Positions 26,125 through 34,158 of a stretch of 46,997 nucleotides of DNA are shown here, in pieces (position 1 is the stretch's first letter; every line of letters begins with the position of its first letter). The stretch is from Haloarculaceae archaeon (GTDB lineage: Archaea; Halobacteriota; Halobacteria; Halobacteriales; Haloarculaceae). The notes under the pieces are model-generated. The model worked only from the letters and a program-made list of their open reading frames with translations, was not told the origin of the DNA and ran no database searches. Both the position numbers and the translations under genes were made by a program. The stretch is from the NCBI GenBank assembly GCA_007122455.1, contig SKTU01000031.1:1-46997 (forward strand). The letters run 5' to 3'.

Positions 26125-26796
26125 CTACCGGAGTGCGTCGATTAGCGCCCGCATCGTCGACAGGTCGTACTGACCGGGCGCCGTCGCCGACTCCGGATCG
26201 ACCGGCGCGTAGCCGATCTTCGACCCGTACAGCGGTGCGACGACGCGAGTGTGCCGTCCCGCCTCGCCCATCCCCATCGTCGCGACGGGGACGCCGCGCT
26301 TCGTCAGCGATCGGGTCACCGACAGTAGCGCGAGCGTGTCGTCCTCGTCGTGGGCCACCGTCGCGACCTTGGCGACGTCGCCGTACTCGCCGGCACGGCG
26401 GAGCCGCGACTCGAGCTCCTCTCTCGGCGGCGTCGCCTCGAAGTCGTGCGTCGATACCACGACGTCGACGTCCGCTGCCGCCGCGGCTTCTAGCAGTCCG
26501 TCGGCGTCGCTGCGCTCGACCGTCGTCAGCTCGACGTCGATCGCCTCGACCGCCGCGATCTCGAGCGCGGCTTCAAGCGCTTCGAGCCGTCCCTCGTCGT
26601 CTGCCGCTCCACCTTCCCACGCGGGACGGTTCGTCGCGAGGATCGGCAGTTCGCCGCCGTACTCCGACAGCGCGATCAGCGGATCGTCGGCGAGGTCCAT
26701 CCGGAACTCGACGCAGTCGGCGTCGCCGCGGGCGGCCGGCTCCTCGTCGAGATCTGCCGTCGCGGCCGCGAGCGTGAATCGATCGGAGAGCTGCAT
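26125..26796 (-). CDS. aroD: 3-dehydroquinate dehydratase, type I
   Basis: 223 residues. It dehydrates 3-dehydroquinate through a Schiff base. Active-site residues are visible: E30 and R32 in VEFRMDL, H117 in STHDF, and the Schiff-base K143 in VAKVATVA. The end GQYDLSTMRALIDAL is typical. ATG 26796 is used because the protein homology begins at MQLSDRFTL; an upstream start at 26859 would run into the methyltransferase gene. A minus-strand CTTTAACAG element at 26816-26824 provides a likely promoter. It supplies the third step of the shikimate route next to DHQ synthase II but on the opposite strand. Confidence 0.94.
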   Translation of the reverse strand: MQLSDRFTLAAATADLDEEPAARGDADCVEFRMDLADDPLIALSEYGGELPILATNRPAWEGGAADDEGRLEALEAALEIAAVEAIDVELTTVERSDADGLLEAAAAADVDVVVSTHDFEATPPREELESRLRRAGEYGDVAKVATVAHDEDDTLALLSVTRSLTKRGVPVATMGMGEAGRHTRVVAPLYGSKIGYAPVDPESATAPGQYDLSTMRALIDALR

Positions 26797-26818
26797 ATCT
26801 CGGCTCCGTCGTCGACTG

Positions 26819-27835
26819 TTAAAGCGGTTCGTGTCGCGCGACTGCGGTCGACTCCCCACGAACGTCGACCGACTCGACGGTCAGAAGCTCGATCGATCGC
26901 TCCTGTTTCGTCACGACCCGGGTGTCGTAGTGGACCGACTCGTACTCCGGCGTCTCGTCGCGGTCGGCGACGAACGCCTCGTGGGCCGCCAACCGCTCGG
27001 CGGCGCGTTCGCGGGACCGGGCAGGCACGTCGGCGATCCGATCGAAGAAGGTTCCGGCCAGATCGGGATCGCTCTCGACGCCGACCGACGAGCGTCCCGC
27101 GAACAGCGCCGCCACCGAGGTCGTTCCCGTGCCGACGAACGGATCGAGGACGGTGTCGCCCCGGACCGAAAACATCCGAACGAGCCGCAGCGGGAGCTCG
27201 AGCGGAAACGCGCCGGAGCGCTCGCGGGCGCCGTTGTCGGTCCGCTGGCGCGTCCCGCGGATCTCCCAGCAGTCCGAGAACCACTCGTTTCGCTCCTCCC
27301 AGAAGAACGCCGAGGCGTATCGGTCGGGGTCGTTCGGCTCGAACGACCGTGTGCCGCCGTTCCGAAAGAGGAGAATGTGTTCGTGTTCCAGCGTCGGGTA
27401 GGCGTTCGTCGGGAGCGTTCCCGACCCCATGAACTTCGCCGTGCTGTTGGTCGGCTTTCGCCAGACGATGCCGGGGAGCTGGACGAGACCGAGCTCCGAG
27501 AACGTCTCCGTGATCCGTGCGTGATTCGGGTAGAGGCGGTAGTTCCCGCCGAGCCGACGCGTCGCGTCGCCGACGTTGATCGCGACGATTCCGCCCGGTC
27601 GCAGTCCCGCGGCGACGCGCTCCCAGACGGCGTCGAGAATGGCGTGCATCCGATCGAACGCGGCGTCGCCGTCCCCGTCGTCCAGCGCCGCTTCGATCGC
27701 CGAATCCTGAGCGGCGAAGCTCTCGTCCCACATCTCGACCATCGGATACGGTGGCGAGGTGACGACGAGATCGACGCCCTCGGGGATGGCGGCGTCGCGG
27801 GCGTCGCCGGTGTGGATCTCGTGGGTCGTCTGCAC
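26819..27835 (-). CDS. Orphan N4-cytosine DNA methyltransferase, probably CTAG-specific (Zim-like)
   Basis: 338 residues from a GTG at 27835. The catalytic motif SPPY (27-30, in VVTSPPYPMVEMWD) marks an N4-cytosine enzyme. The SAM motif DPFVGTGTTSVAAL comes late (about residue 220), which gives the beta-class order, catalytic motif first. No restriction endonuclease lies near, so it is an orphan. Haloarchaea carry a conserved orphan methylase for CTAG (called Zim in Haloferax), and from memory the H. volcanii gene lies near the same aro genes and aglD. CTAG is nearly absent from this window. Specificity is inference. It is divergent from the AglD-like gene (62-base gap). Confidence 0.82.
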   Translation of the reverse strand: MQTTHEIHTGDARDAAIPEGVDLVVTSPPYPMVEMWDESFAAQDSAIEAALDDGDGDAAFDRMHAILDAVWERVAAGLRPGGIVAINVGDATRRLGGNYRLYPNHARITETFSELGLVQLPGIVWRKPTNSTAKFMGSGTLPTNAYPTLEHEHILLFRNGGTRSFEPNDPDRYASAFFWEERNEWFSDCWEIRGTRQRTDNGARERSGAFPLELPLRLVRMFSVRGDTVLDPFVGTGTTSVAALFAGRSSVGVESDPDLAGTFFDRIADVPARSRERAAERLAAHEAFVADRDETPEYESVHYDTRVVTKQERSIELLTVESVDVRGESTAVARHEPL

Positions 27836-27897
27836 GTCTCCGGTGTGTCGGTCCCGGGTTAGGTGTTTTGCGGTCGGCGCCTCGAGACAGAAGGTTC

Positions 27898-29733
27898 ATG
27901 CCCGAAGATTCCCTCGGTTCGCCGATGAGCGACCGGGAGGTAAGCGTCGTGCTCCCCGCCTACAACGAGGCGGCGACGATCGAGCGAACCGTCGAGGTGA
28001 CCCTCGAGACGCTCGGCGCGTTTCTCCCCGACAGCAGTTTCGAGGTGATCGTCGCCGAGGACGGCTGCGATGACCGCACCCCCGAGATCGCGAGCCGGAT
28101 CGCGCGCGCCGATCGTCGGGTTCGACACGTTCACAGCGACGAGCGGCTCGGTCGCGGTGGCGCGCTCGAACGCGCCTTTCGGGCGAGCGATGGCGACGTA
28201 CTCGTCTACTTCGACACGGATCTGGCGACGGGGATGCACCACCTCGAAGAGCTGATCGAGTCGATCCGGACGGACGGCTACGACGTCGCGACCGGCTCCC
28301 GATGGATGCCGGAAAACGTCGCGAACCGACCGCTGCGTCGGGATGTCGCCTCCCGCGGCTTCAACGCGCTGGCGCGGCTCGTTCTCCGTTCGAGGCTGCG
28401 GGACCACCAGTGCGGCTTCAAGGCGTTCGACCGCGACGCGCTGTTCGCGCTCGTGGACGACGTCGAGGACGACCACTGGTTCTGGGACACGGAACTCCTC
28501 GTCCGTGCTCAGCGAGCCGGATTCGGGGTCCGGGAGTTTCCGGTCGACTGGGAGCCGAAAGGGGAGACGAAGGTCGATCTGATCCGCGACGTCGTCGGGA
28601 TGGGGAGCGGCATCGTTCGGCTGTGGTGGCAGCTGTCGGCTCGCCCGCGGATCGACCGACGGGTGACGATGGCCGCGGGAACGCTGCTCGTGCTCGCCGC
28701 CGTCGCGCTGATGACCGTCTATCTGGACCCCTCGGCGGTCGTCGAGGCGATCGCGGCGGCCGACCGGCGCCTGCTCGCCGCCGCCACCGGGCTCTATCTG
28801 CTGTCGTGGCCGCTGCGCGGGCTTCGATACCGGGACATCCTCGCCGAGCTCGGCTACCACGAGCGAGTCGGATTTCTCACCGGCGCGGTGTTTATCAGTC
28901 AGACCGGGAACCTCGTCTTTCCGGCACGGGCCGGCGACGCCCTCCGTGCCTACATCGTCAAGGCGCGGGGCGGGATCCCGTACACGTCGGGGTTCGCGTC
29001 GCTGGCGATCGAGCGCGTCTTCGATCTCCTGACGATCGCGACGATGGCCGGGGTGACGCTACTGGCACTCGCGGCTGCGGGCGTCGACGTGACGGGAATC
29101 GGAGCCACCGGCGCCCCCGAGGCGGGTCGGGAAAGCGGGAGAACGGCCGTCTACGTTGCCGCCGGCGTCGGCGCTGCGGCGATCTGTGTCGTCGCGATCA
29201 TCGTCGCCACGGCGCGCTCCGACCGGAACCTGGTGCGGCCGACGCTCGAACGGATCAGCAGCGACGCCTACGTCGACGCCGTCGCGACCACGCTGGAGCA
29301 GTTTGCGGCCGACGTTCAGACGATCGCCCGGAGCCGGCGGGCCTTCGCCGTCGTCGGGACGGCGAGCGTCGCGGTGTGGTCGATCGACGTGCTGACCGCG
29401 ATCGTCGTGTTCGCAGCGTTCGGGGTCGATCTCTCGCCGATCGCCCTCGTCGCGGTCGGTTTCTTCGCGGTCAGCGTCGGCAACCTGGCGAAGGTGCTTC
29501 CGCTGTCCCCCGGCGGTATCGGCCTGTACGAGGGGGCGTTCTCGCTACTCGTCGTCGCGCTCACGCCGGTCGGTTGGAGCGTCGCGCTGGCCGCCGCGAT
29601 CCTCGATCACGCGATCAAAAACGTCGTCACGGTCGTCGGCGGCATCGGCTCGACGTTACTTTTCAACGTCTCGCTCACGACTGCGGTCGAAGAGTCGAGC
29701 GACGTGGACCGCGACGGGGTCATCCGCGACTGA
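27898..29733 (+). CDS. aglD: AglD-like dolichol-phosphate glycosyltransferase with membrane domain
   Basis: 611 residues. An N-terminal GT2 domain (about 13-245; VSVVLPAYNEA, D106-T-D108 as DxD, GSRWMPEN, HQCGFKAF, DTELLVRAQRAGFGVREFPVDW) is joined to a C-terminal UPF0104/LPG-synthase-like membrane domain with about eight helices (about 255-600, ending LSPGGIGLYEGAF...DHAIKN). This fusion is the layout of Haloferax AglD, which loads the last sugar of the S-layer N-glycan onto dolichol phosphate. The start is set at ATG 27898, with a second ATG at 27925. TAGGTGTTTTG at 27860-27870 may be the promoter, shared in opposite directions with the methyltransferase region. A paralogue with another sugar specificity is possible. 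Confidence 0.85.
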   Translation: MPEDSLGSPMSDREVSVVLPAYNEAATIERTVEVTLETLGAFLPDSSFEVIVAEDGCDDRTPEIASRIARADRRVRHVHSDERLGRGGALERAFRASDGDVLVYFDTDLATGMHHLEELIESIRTDGYDVATGSRWMPENVANRPLRRDVASRGFNALARLVLRSRLRDHQCGFKAFDRDALFALVDDVEDDHWFWDTELLVRAQRAGFGVREFPVDWEPKGETKVDLIRDVVGMGSGIVRLWWQLSARPRIDRRVTMAAGTLLVLAAVALMTVYLDPSAVVEAIAAADRRLLAAATGLYLLSWPLRGLRYRDILAELGYHERVGFLTGAVFISQTGNLVFPARAGDALRAYIVKARGGIPYTSGFASLAIERVFDLLTIATMAGVTLLALAAAGVDVTGIGATGAPEAGRESGRTAVYVAAGVGAAAICVVAIIVATARSDRNLVRPTLERISSDAYVDAVATTLEQFAADVQTIARSRRAFAVVGTASVAVWSIDVLTAIVVFAAFGVDLSPIALVAVGFFAVSVGNLAKVLPLSPGGIGLYEGAFSLLVVALTPVGWSVALAAAILDHAIKNVVTVVGGIGSTLLFNVSLTTAVEESSDVDRDGVIRD

Positions 29734-29828
29734 GCACTTAAATGACTTCGTCGGAGACCGGCTCGCCCCAGTAAACGCGGTGTTTCGGTGCCGTAGCGTC
29801 ACGATACCGAAACTACTAATACACTTTC

Positions 29829-29840
29829 GGTGCTATTTAT
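29829..29840 (+). promoter_or_regulatory. Probable TFB promoter
   Basis: GCTATTTATGTT at 29829-29840 resembles a TATA box, giving a predicted start near 29863 and a leader of about 45 bases. Unlike most genes here, this message would be leadered. A second AT-rich box (ACTTAAATGA) lies farther upstream at 29736-29745. Confidence 0.4.
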
Positions 29841-29907
29841 GTTAGCGATACCGATCGGGCGTTCTGGGGTTGTATTTTCCCTGTAGCTCCCGCCTTCGCA
29901 TCCGAGT

Positions 29908-30864
29908 ATGAGCGAACACATCCGAACGCGATCGACCGACGAGACGGAGCGCGAGCACGACGAGCGAGCCGGCTGTCCCGAGTGTGGCGGCAAACTCGGC
30001 ACCGACACCGAGCACGGCGAGACCGTCTGCCGTGACTGCGGCCTCGTCGTCGAAGAGGACGAGATCGACCGGGGGCCCGAGTGGCGCGCCTTCGACAGCG
30101 CCGAGAAGGACCAGAAGAGCCGCGTCGGCGCCCCGACGACCAACATGATGCACGACAAGGGGCTCTCGACGAACATCGGCTGGCAGGACAAAGACGCCTA
30201 CGGCAACTCCCTCGGGAGTCGGCAGCGCCAGAAGATGCAGCGGCTCCGCAAGTGGAACGAGCGGTTCCGCACTCGCGACTCCAAGGAGCGCAACCTCAAG
30301 CAGGCGCTCGGGGAGATCGATCGCATGGCCTCCGCGCTCGGACTCCCGAAGAGCGTTCGCGAGACCGCGTCGGTCATCTACCGCCGCGCGCTCGACGAGA
30401 ACCTCCTCCCCGGCCGCTCCATCGAGGGCGTCTCCACCGCCTCGGTGTACGCCGCCGCCCGACAGGCCGGCGTTCCCCGAAGTCTCGACGAGGTCGCGGG
30501 GGTCTCCCGCGTCGAAAAGAGCGAGATCGCCCGCACCTACCGCTACGTCGTCCGCGAGCTCGGCCTCGAGGTCCAGCCCGCAGATCCGGAGAGCTACGTC
30601 CCCCGTTTTGCGAGCGAACTCGAACTCTCCGAGGAGTCCGAGAACCGCGCCCGCGAACTGCTCCGCAACGCCAAAGAGCAGGGCGTCCACTCCGGGAAGT
30701 CGCCGGTGGGGCTGGCCGCCGCAGCGGTGTACGCCGCCTCGCTACTGACGAACGAGAAGACGACGCAAGCGGCCGTCAGCGAGGTCGCCGACATCTCCGA
30801 GGTCACCATCCGAAACCGCTACCACGAACTGCTCGAGGCCGAGCAGGATCTCGCGGTCGTGTAG
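29908..30864 (+). CDS. tfb: Transcription initiation factor IIB (TFB)
   Basis: 318 residues. Zinc ribbon with C23, C26, C41 and C44 (CPECGG...CRDCG), then the B-finger/B-reader region (GPEWRAFDSAEKDQKSRVGAP), then two cyclin repeats (about 125-210 and 218-305; IYRRALDENLLPGRSIEGVSTASVYAAAR in the first, VGLAAAAVYAASLL in the second). It recruits RNA polymerase to TBP-bound promoters. Haloarchaea carry several TFBs with different regulons, so the gene number cannot be given. It probably uses its own promoter 70-80 bases upstream. Confidence 0.97.
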   Translation: MSEHIRTRSTDETEREHDERAGCPECGGKLGTDTEHGETVCRDCGLVVEEDEIDRGPEWRAFDSAEKDQKSRVGAPTTNMMHDKGLSTNIGWQDKDAYGNSLGSRQRQKMQRLRKWNERFRTRDSKERNLKQALGEIDRMASALGLPKSVRETASVIYRRALDENLLPGRSIEGVSTASVYAAARQAGVPRSLDEVAGVSRVEKSEIARTYRYVVRELGLEVQPADPESYVPRFASELELSEESENRARELLRNAKEQGVHSGKSPVGLAAAAVYAASLLTNEKTTQAAVSEVADISEVTIRNRYHELLEAEQDLAVV

Positions 30865-30961
30865 TGCGGCGGAGATTCTCGCGGCGAACGACAGCCACTT
30901 GTCCGACAGTACCTATCGGCCACACGGAGATGACCGACGCGCGGTCGCAGCTGAACGGACC

Positions 30962-31741
30962 ATGCTGACTGGAGACACACTCGCCCGCGCCGGTATCGAC
31001 GCGATCGCGTTGAAACCGGCCGAACACGACGTATCGACGGCTGGCGAACTCGGAGTCGGAACGATCGTTCTCGACTACGAGGGACGGGAACATCTACCGG
31101 CTCCGGAGGCGCTCGCGACGCTCGCCGACGCCTACGAGCTGTTCGTGACGACGCCGGTTCGAGCCGACGGCTTCGATCCGCTCGGGGACGACGGGCTCGT
31201 GTCGTCGCTCCCGGACGCGGCAACGCGGGTGCTCGTCGCCGGCAACCCCGCGTATCTCGACACCCACGAGACCGATCGAGCGATCGCCCCCCGGCTGCGG
31301 GCCGCTCGCGAAGCCGCTCCCGACGCGTGGGTCGGGACCGAGGGGATCGAGCGAATCGCGCTCGCTGCCGGCGGGACGCAGTTCGAGCTGCTCGGTCGCG
31401 GTACCGAACGGGAGATCGAGGCGCTCCGCGGTGCCGGCTTCGACGGCTCGATCGCGGTGTACGCGCCGACGGTCCTCACGGACGATCCCGACGAGACGCT
31501 AAACGCGATCGGCGGCTACGTCGCCCGCCGTGGCGCGGTCAAGCGCGCGCTCCCGGAGGGATCGCCGACCGACGCCGCGGTCGGCGGCCGGGCGAGGGAG
31601 ATCCTCCTCCGTGCTGCGGCCGACTACGCGCTCGTCGGCGACGTCGGGACGGTCCGCGAACGAATAGATGCGCTCGAAGCCGCCGGCGCCGACCACGTGG
31701 TCTCGTACCCCGCTCGCGGGCTCTCGCCGTTCCGCGACTAG
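30962..31741 (+). CDS. Uncharacterised haloarchaeal protein, TIM-barrel-like (DUF7388-like)
   Basis: 259 residues with no firm assignment. Alternating strands and helices (GIDAIALKPAEHDVSTAGELGVGTIVLDYEG, ELFVTTPVRADGFDPLG, VLVAGNPAYLD, FDGSIAVYAPTVL) suggest a TIM barrel. The end, YALVGDVGTVRERIDALEAAGADHVV, is close to the C-terminal part of luciferase-like F420-dependent oxidoreductases, so a coenzyme-F420 link is possible but unproven. I recall the family as DUF7388. The start ATG 30962 opens MLTGDTLARAG; the frame is open upstream to 30899. The TAG stop interlocks with the Hsp20 stop in a CTAG. Confidence 0.72.
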   Translation: MLTGDTLARAGIDAIALKPAEHDVSTAGELGVGTIVLDYEGREHLPAPEALATLADAYELFVTTPVRADGFDPLGDDGLVSSLPDAATRVLVAGNPAYLDTHETDRAIAPRLRAAREAAPDAWVGTEGIERIALAAGGTQFELLGRGTEREIEALRGAGFDGSIAVYAPTVLTDDPDETLNAIGGYVARRGAVKRALPEGSPTDAAVGGRAREILLRAAADYALVGDVGTVRERIDALEAAGADHVVSYPARGLSPFRD

Positions 31742-32154
31742 CTCTCTTCGTCCTCGTCTTCCTCTTCCTCTTCCTCTTCCTCTTCGTCCTTCGGGAGCCT
31801 GATTTCGAGTGTCCCGTTCGGCGTCACCGTCGCTTCGGCGTTACTGACGTCGACGTTCGCGTCCTTCGGGAGATCGATCGAACCGTGCAGCGAGAGTCCA
31901 CGTCCCGGATACCGCAACTCGAACTCCTCGTAGGGGTCCCGGAACCGATCGATCTGAACCTTGACGGTACCGTTCTCGAAGTCCACCCGGACGTTTTCCG
32001 AGCTGGTGCCGGGCGCGTCGAAGACGACAAGATAGGTGTCGTCGCTCTCGAGGAGGTCGACCGGGAGCGGTTTCCGTTCCTGCACCGAACTCGACGCCCG
32101 CCCGACCCCGTCGAGGACGGCGCGTCCGATGGACTCGCCGACCTCGCGGATCAT
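31738..32154 (-). CDS. Hsp20/alpha-crystallin family small heat-shock protein
   Basis: 138 residues. The alpha-crystallin domain spans about 28-120 (LPVDLLESDDTYLVVFDAPG, then GSIDLPKDANVDVSNAEATVTPNGTLEIRLPK, with the A-x-x-x-NGxL motif). It prevents aggregation of unfolded proteins. The chain ends in a run of Glu/Asp (about 122-138) encoded by a TCCTCT-type repeat on the plus strand. The usual I-x-I/V tail for oligomer contacts is absent, which may alter assembly. ATG 32154 overlaps the stop of the upstream zinc protein by four bases, so they are co-translated. Confidence 0.9.
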   Translation of the reverse strand: MIREVGESIGRAVLDGVGRASSSVQERKPLPVDLLESDDTYLVVFDAPGTSSENVRVDFENGTVKVQIDRFRDPYEEFELRYPGRGLSLHGSIDLPKDANVDVSNAEATVTPNGTLEIRLPKDEEEEEEEEEDEDEES

Positions 32155-32309
32155 ACTTCGATTTCCTCCAGCGCGTCGGCGTCGCCGCAGTACGGACAGC
32201 TGAACGCCTCGATTCCCGTCCCGTCCGGCATCGAGTACTTGTAATGAAGCTCGATCATATCGAGATCACAGTCCTCGCGCGTACAGACGGCCTCCAGCGT
32301 CTTTGGCAT
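32151..32309 (-). CDS. Small zinc-ribbon-like protein (DUF7559-like)
   Basis: 52 residues: MPKTLEAVCTREDCDLDMI at the N-terminus and FSCPYCGDADALEEIEV at the C-terminus. The four Cys, in C-x4-C and C-x2-C pairs about 30 residues apart, could hold one zinc. It matches tiny conserved haloarchaeal proteins recalled as DUF7559; the function is unknown. Its stop overlaps the Hsp20 ATG (ATGA), so the pair is an operon and it may act with Hsp20 (inference). The start is set at ATG 32309 because the family begins MPKTLE; another in-frame ATG exists at 32339. Confidence 0.8.
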   Translation of the reverse strand: MPKTLEAVCTREDCDLDMIELHYKYSMPDGTGIEAFSCPYCGDADALEEIEV

Positions 32310-32399
32310 GGATCGGTATAGGAGCGAGACGGTAATCAATGCCTCGGCGATCCCGCTCCATCCGCATCCGTTTTAGGCGTCGGCGCCCACGGCTACGGT

Positions 32400-34112
32400 A
32401 TGAACGACCCGGCGACGGTCGAGGTGACGATCGTGGACGGCTACGTCGACGAGCCGGCCCACTTCGGCGTCCCGCCGTACATCTCTACGTATCCGCGGTT
32501 CGTGGCCGGGGCGGCCGTCGACGCCGGCGTCGATCCCGAGCGGATCACCTACCACACCATCGACGAGCTTCGGGACGATCGGATGAAGTGGCGCGACGTC
32601 GCCGAGGCCGACCTCCTCGTCTACGTCGGCGGAATGACTGTTCCGGGGAGTTACGTCGGGGGGACGCCGGCCGAACCCGACGAGGTCCGGGAACTCGCGT
32701 GGGTCGCCGAGGGAACGAGCGTGATGGGCGGTCCCGTCCGGTTCGGCGTTGGAGAGGCCAACGAGGGGGCGATCGAGACCGAACGGCAGAACCTCGACTA
32801 CGACTTCCTCGCCGTGGCCGACGTCGAGGCCGCCGTGTACGACCTCGTCCACGGCGGTCTGGAGGGGTTCGAGAACCGATACCGGGACAACGACGAGCTC
32901 GATCGATGGGCGGCCAAGGGCGCCTTCGTCGTCGAACAGCACCCGAATCATCCGGAGTATCTGATCTGCGAGCTCGAAACGTCGCGGGGCTGTCCGTACC
33001 GCTGTTCGTTCTGCACCGAGCCGATGTACGGGGATCCGGCCTTCCGGTCGGCCCGCTCCGTCGTCGAGGAGGTCGACAATCTCTCGAATCACGGTGTCAG
33101 ACACTTCCGGCTCGGGCGACAGGCGGATATCCTGGCGTTCGGTGGCGACGGTGAGGCACCGAACCCCGAAGCGTTGCGTGAGCTATACGGCGGAATCCGC
33201 GACGTCGCACCGGCGCTGGAGACGTTACATCTCGACAACATGAATCCGGTGACGATCGTCGACTATCCGAAACGCTCCCGGGAGGCGATCCGGATCATCG
33301 CCGAGCACAACACGCCGGGCGACACCGCGGCGTTCGGACTGGAGTCGGCCGACCCGCTCGTTCAGGAGGAGAACAACCTGCTCGTGACCGCCGAGGAGTG
33401 TCTCGAGGCCGTCCGGGTCGTCAACGAGGAAGGCGGGTGGCGTCCCGGGGAGACGCCGGGATCGGGACCATCCACCGACCCGAGCGCCACCCGGCTCCCG
33501 AAACTCCTCCCCGGGATCAATCTCGTCCACGGGCTCGCCGGCGAGCGCGCCGAGACCTTCGAGCACAACAAGCGGTTCCTCCGGGACGTCTACGACGCGG
33601 GACTGATGCTCAGACGGATCAACATCCGGCAGGTGATGGCCTTCGAGGGGACCGAGATGGCCGAGACGGGCGCGGAGATCGCCCACGACCACAAAAAGCA
33701 GTTCAAGCGGTACAAACGGGAGGTTCGCGAGGAGATCGACAACCCGATGCTCGAGCGGGTCACACCGCCCGGCACCGTCCTGCCCGACGTGCATCTGGAA
33801 TACCACCGGGACGGCCGGACCTTCGGACGACAGCTCGGCACGTACTCGCTTCTGGTCGCGATCCCCGGCGAACGCGAGCTCGGTCGGACCGTCGACGTCG
33901 CGGTGACGGACCACGGCTATCGCTCGGTGACCGGCGTTCCGTACCCCCTCGACGTCAACAGCGCCTCGATCGACGAACTGCGGGCGCTTCCGGGGATCGG
34001 AAAGCAGCGAGCGGGTAACATCGTCGTCGACCGCCCGTACGACTCCCTCGGGGATCTCGACGTCGACGTCGGGGCGTTCTGCGTCGCCAACGCACCGCGG
34101 CGCGCCGACTGA
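32400..34112 (+). CDS. Radical SAM protein with C-terminal helix-hairpin-helix
   Basis: 570 residues. The N-terminal 190 residues form an alpha/beta region like the cobalamin-binding-type domain of radical SAM methylases (VEVTIVDGYVDEPAHFGVPPYISTYPR), though no DxHxxG signature is seen. The radical SAM cluster is CPYRCSFC (C198, C202, C205), followed by barrel strands such as HFRLGRQADIL and TLHLDNMNPVTIV. A helix-hairpin-helix lies at the C-terminus (about 518-550, LDVNSASIDELRALPGIGKQRA), which suggests contact with nucleic acid. It is conserved in archaea, with the reaction unknown; an RNA- or DNA-modifying role is inference. CGTTTTAGG at 32368-32376 is a likely TATA box. Confidence 0.87.
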   Translation: MNDPATVEVTIVDGYVDEPAHFGVPPYISTYPRFVAGAAVDAGVDPERITYHTIDELRDDRMKWRDVAEADLLVYVGGMTVPGSYVGGTPAEPDEVRELAWVAEGTSVMGGPVRFGVGEANEGAIETERQNLDYDFLAVADVEAAVYDLVHGGLEGFENRYRDNDELDRWAAKGAFVVEQHPNHPEYLICELETSRGCPYRCSFCTEPMYGDPAFRSARSVVEEVDNLSNHGVRHFRLGRQADILAFGGDGEAPNPEALRELYGGIRDVAPALETLHLDNMNPVTIVDYPKRSREAIRIIAEHNTPGDTAAFGLESADPLVQEENNLLVTAEECLEAVRVVNEEGGWRPGETPGSGPSTDPSATRLPKLLPGINLVHGLAGERAETFEHNKRFLRDVYDAGLMLRRINIRQVMAFEGTEMAETGAEIAHDHKKQFKRYKREVREEIDNPMLERVTPPGTVLPDVHLEYHRDGRTFGRQLGTYSLLVAIPGERELGRTVDVAVTDHGYRSVTGVPYPLDVNSASIDELRALPGIGKQRAGNIVVDRPYDSLGDLDVDVGAFCVANAPRRAD

Positions 34113-34158
34113 CTGGCGGCAACGTGGTTTTATACGGATTCGGCGTCAGCCGTGGCGT

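Noticed and set aside
30962-31741. Idea that the gene is the RNase P protein Rpp30
   Set aside because: It has a TIM-barrel-like look, but the conserved Rpp30 motifs are not seen; the C-terminus fits luciferase-like enzymes better.
31741-31790. TCCTCT repeats as a microsatellite or CRISPR-like repeat
   Set aside because: It is in frame and encodes the Glu/Asp tail of Hsp20; units are too short for CRISPR and there are no spacers.
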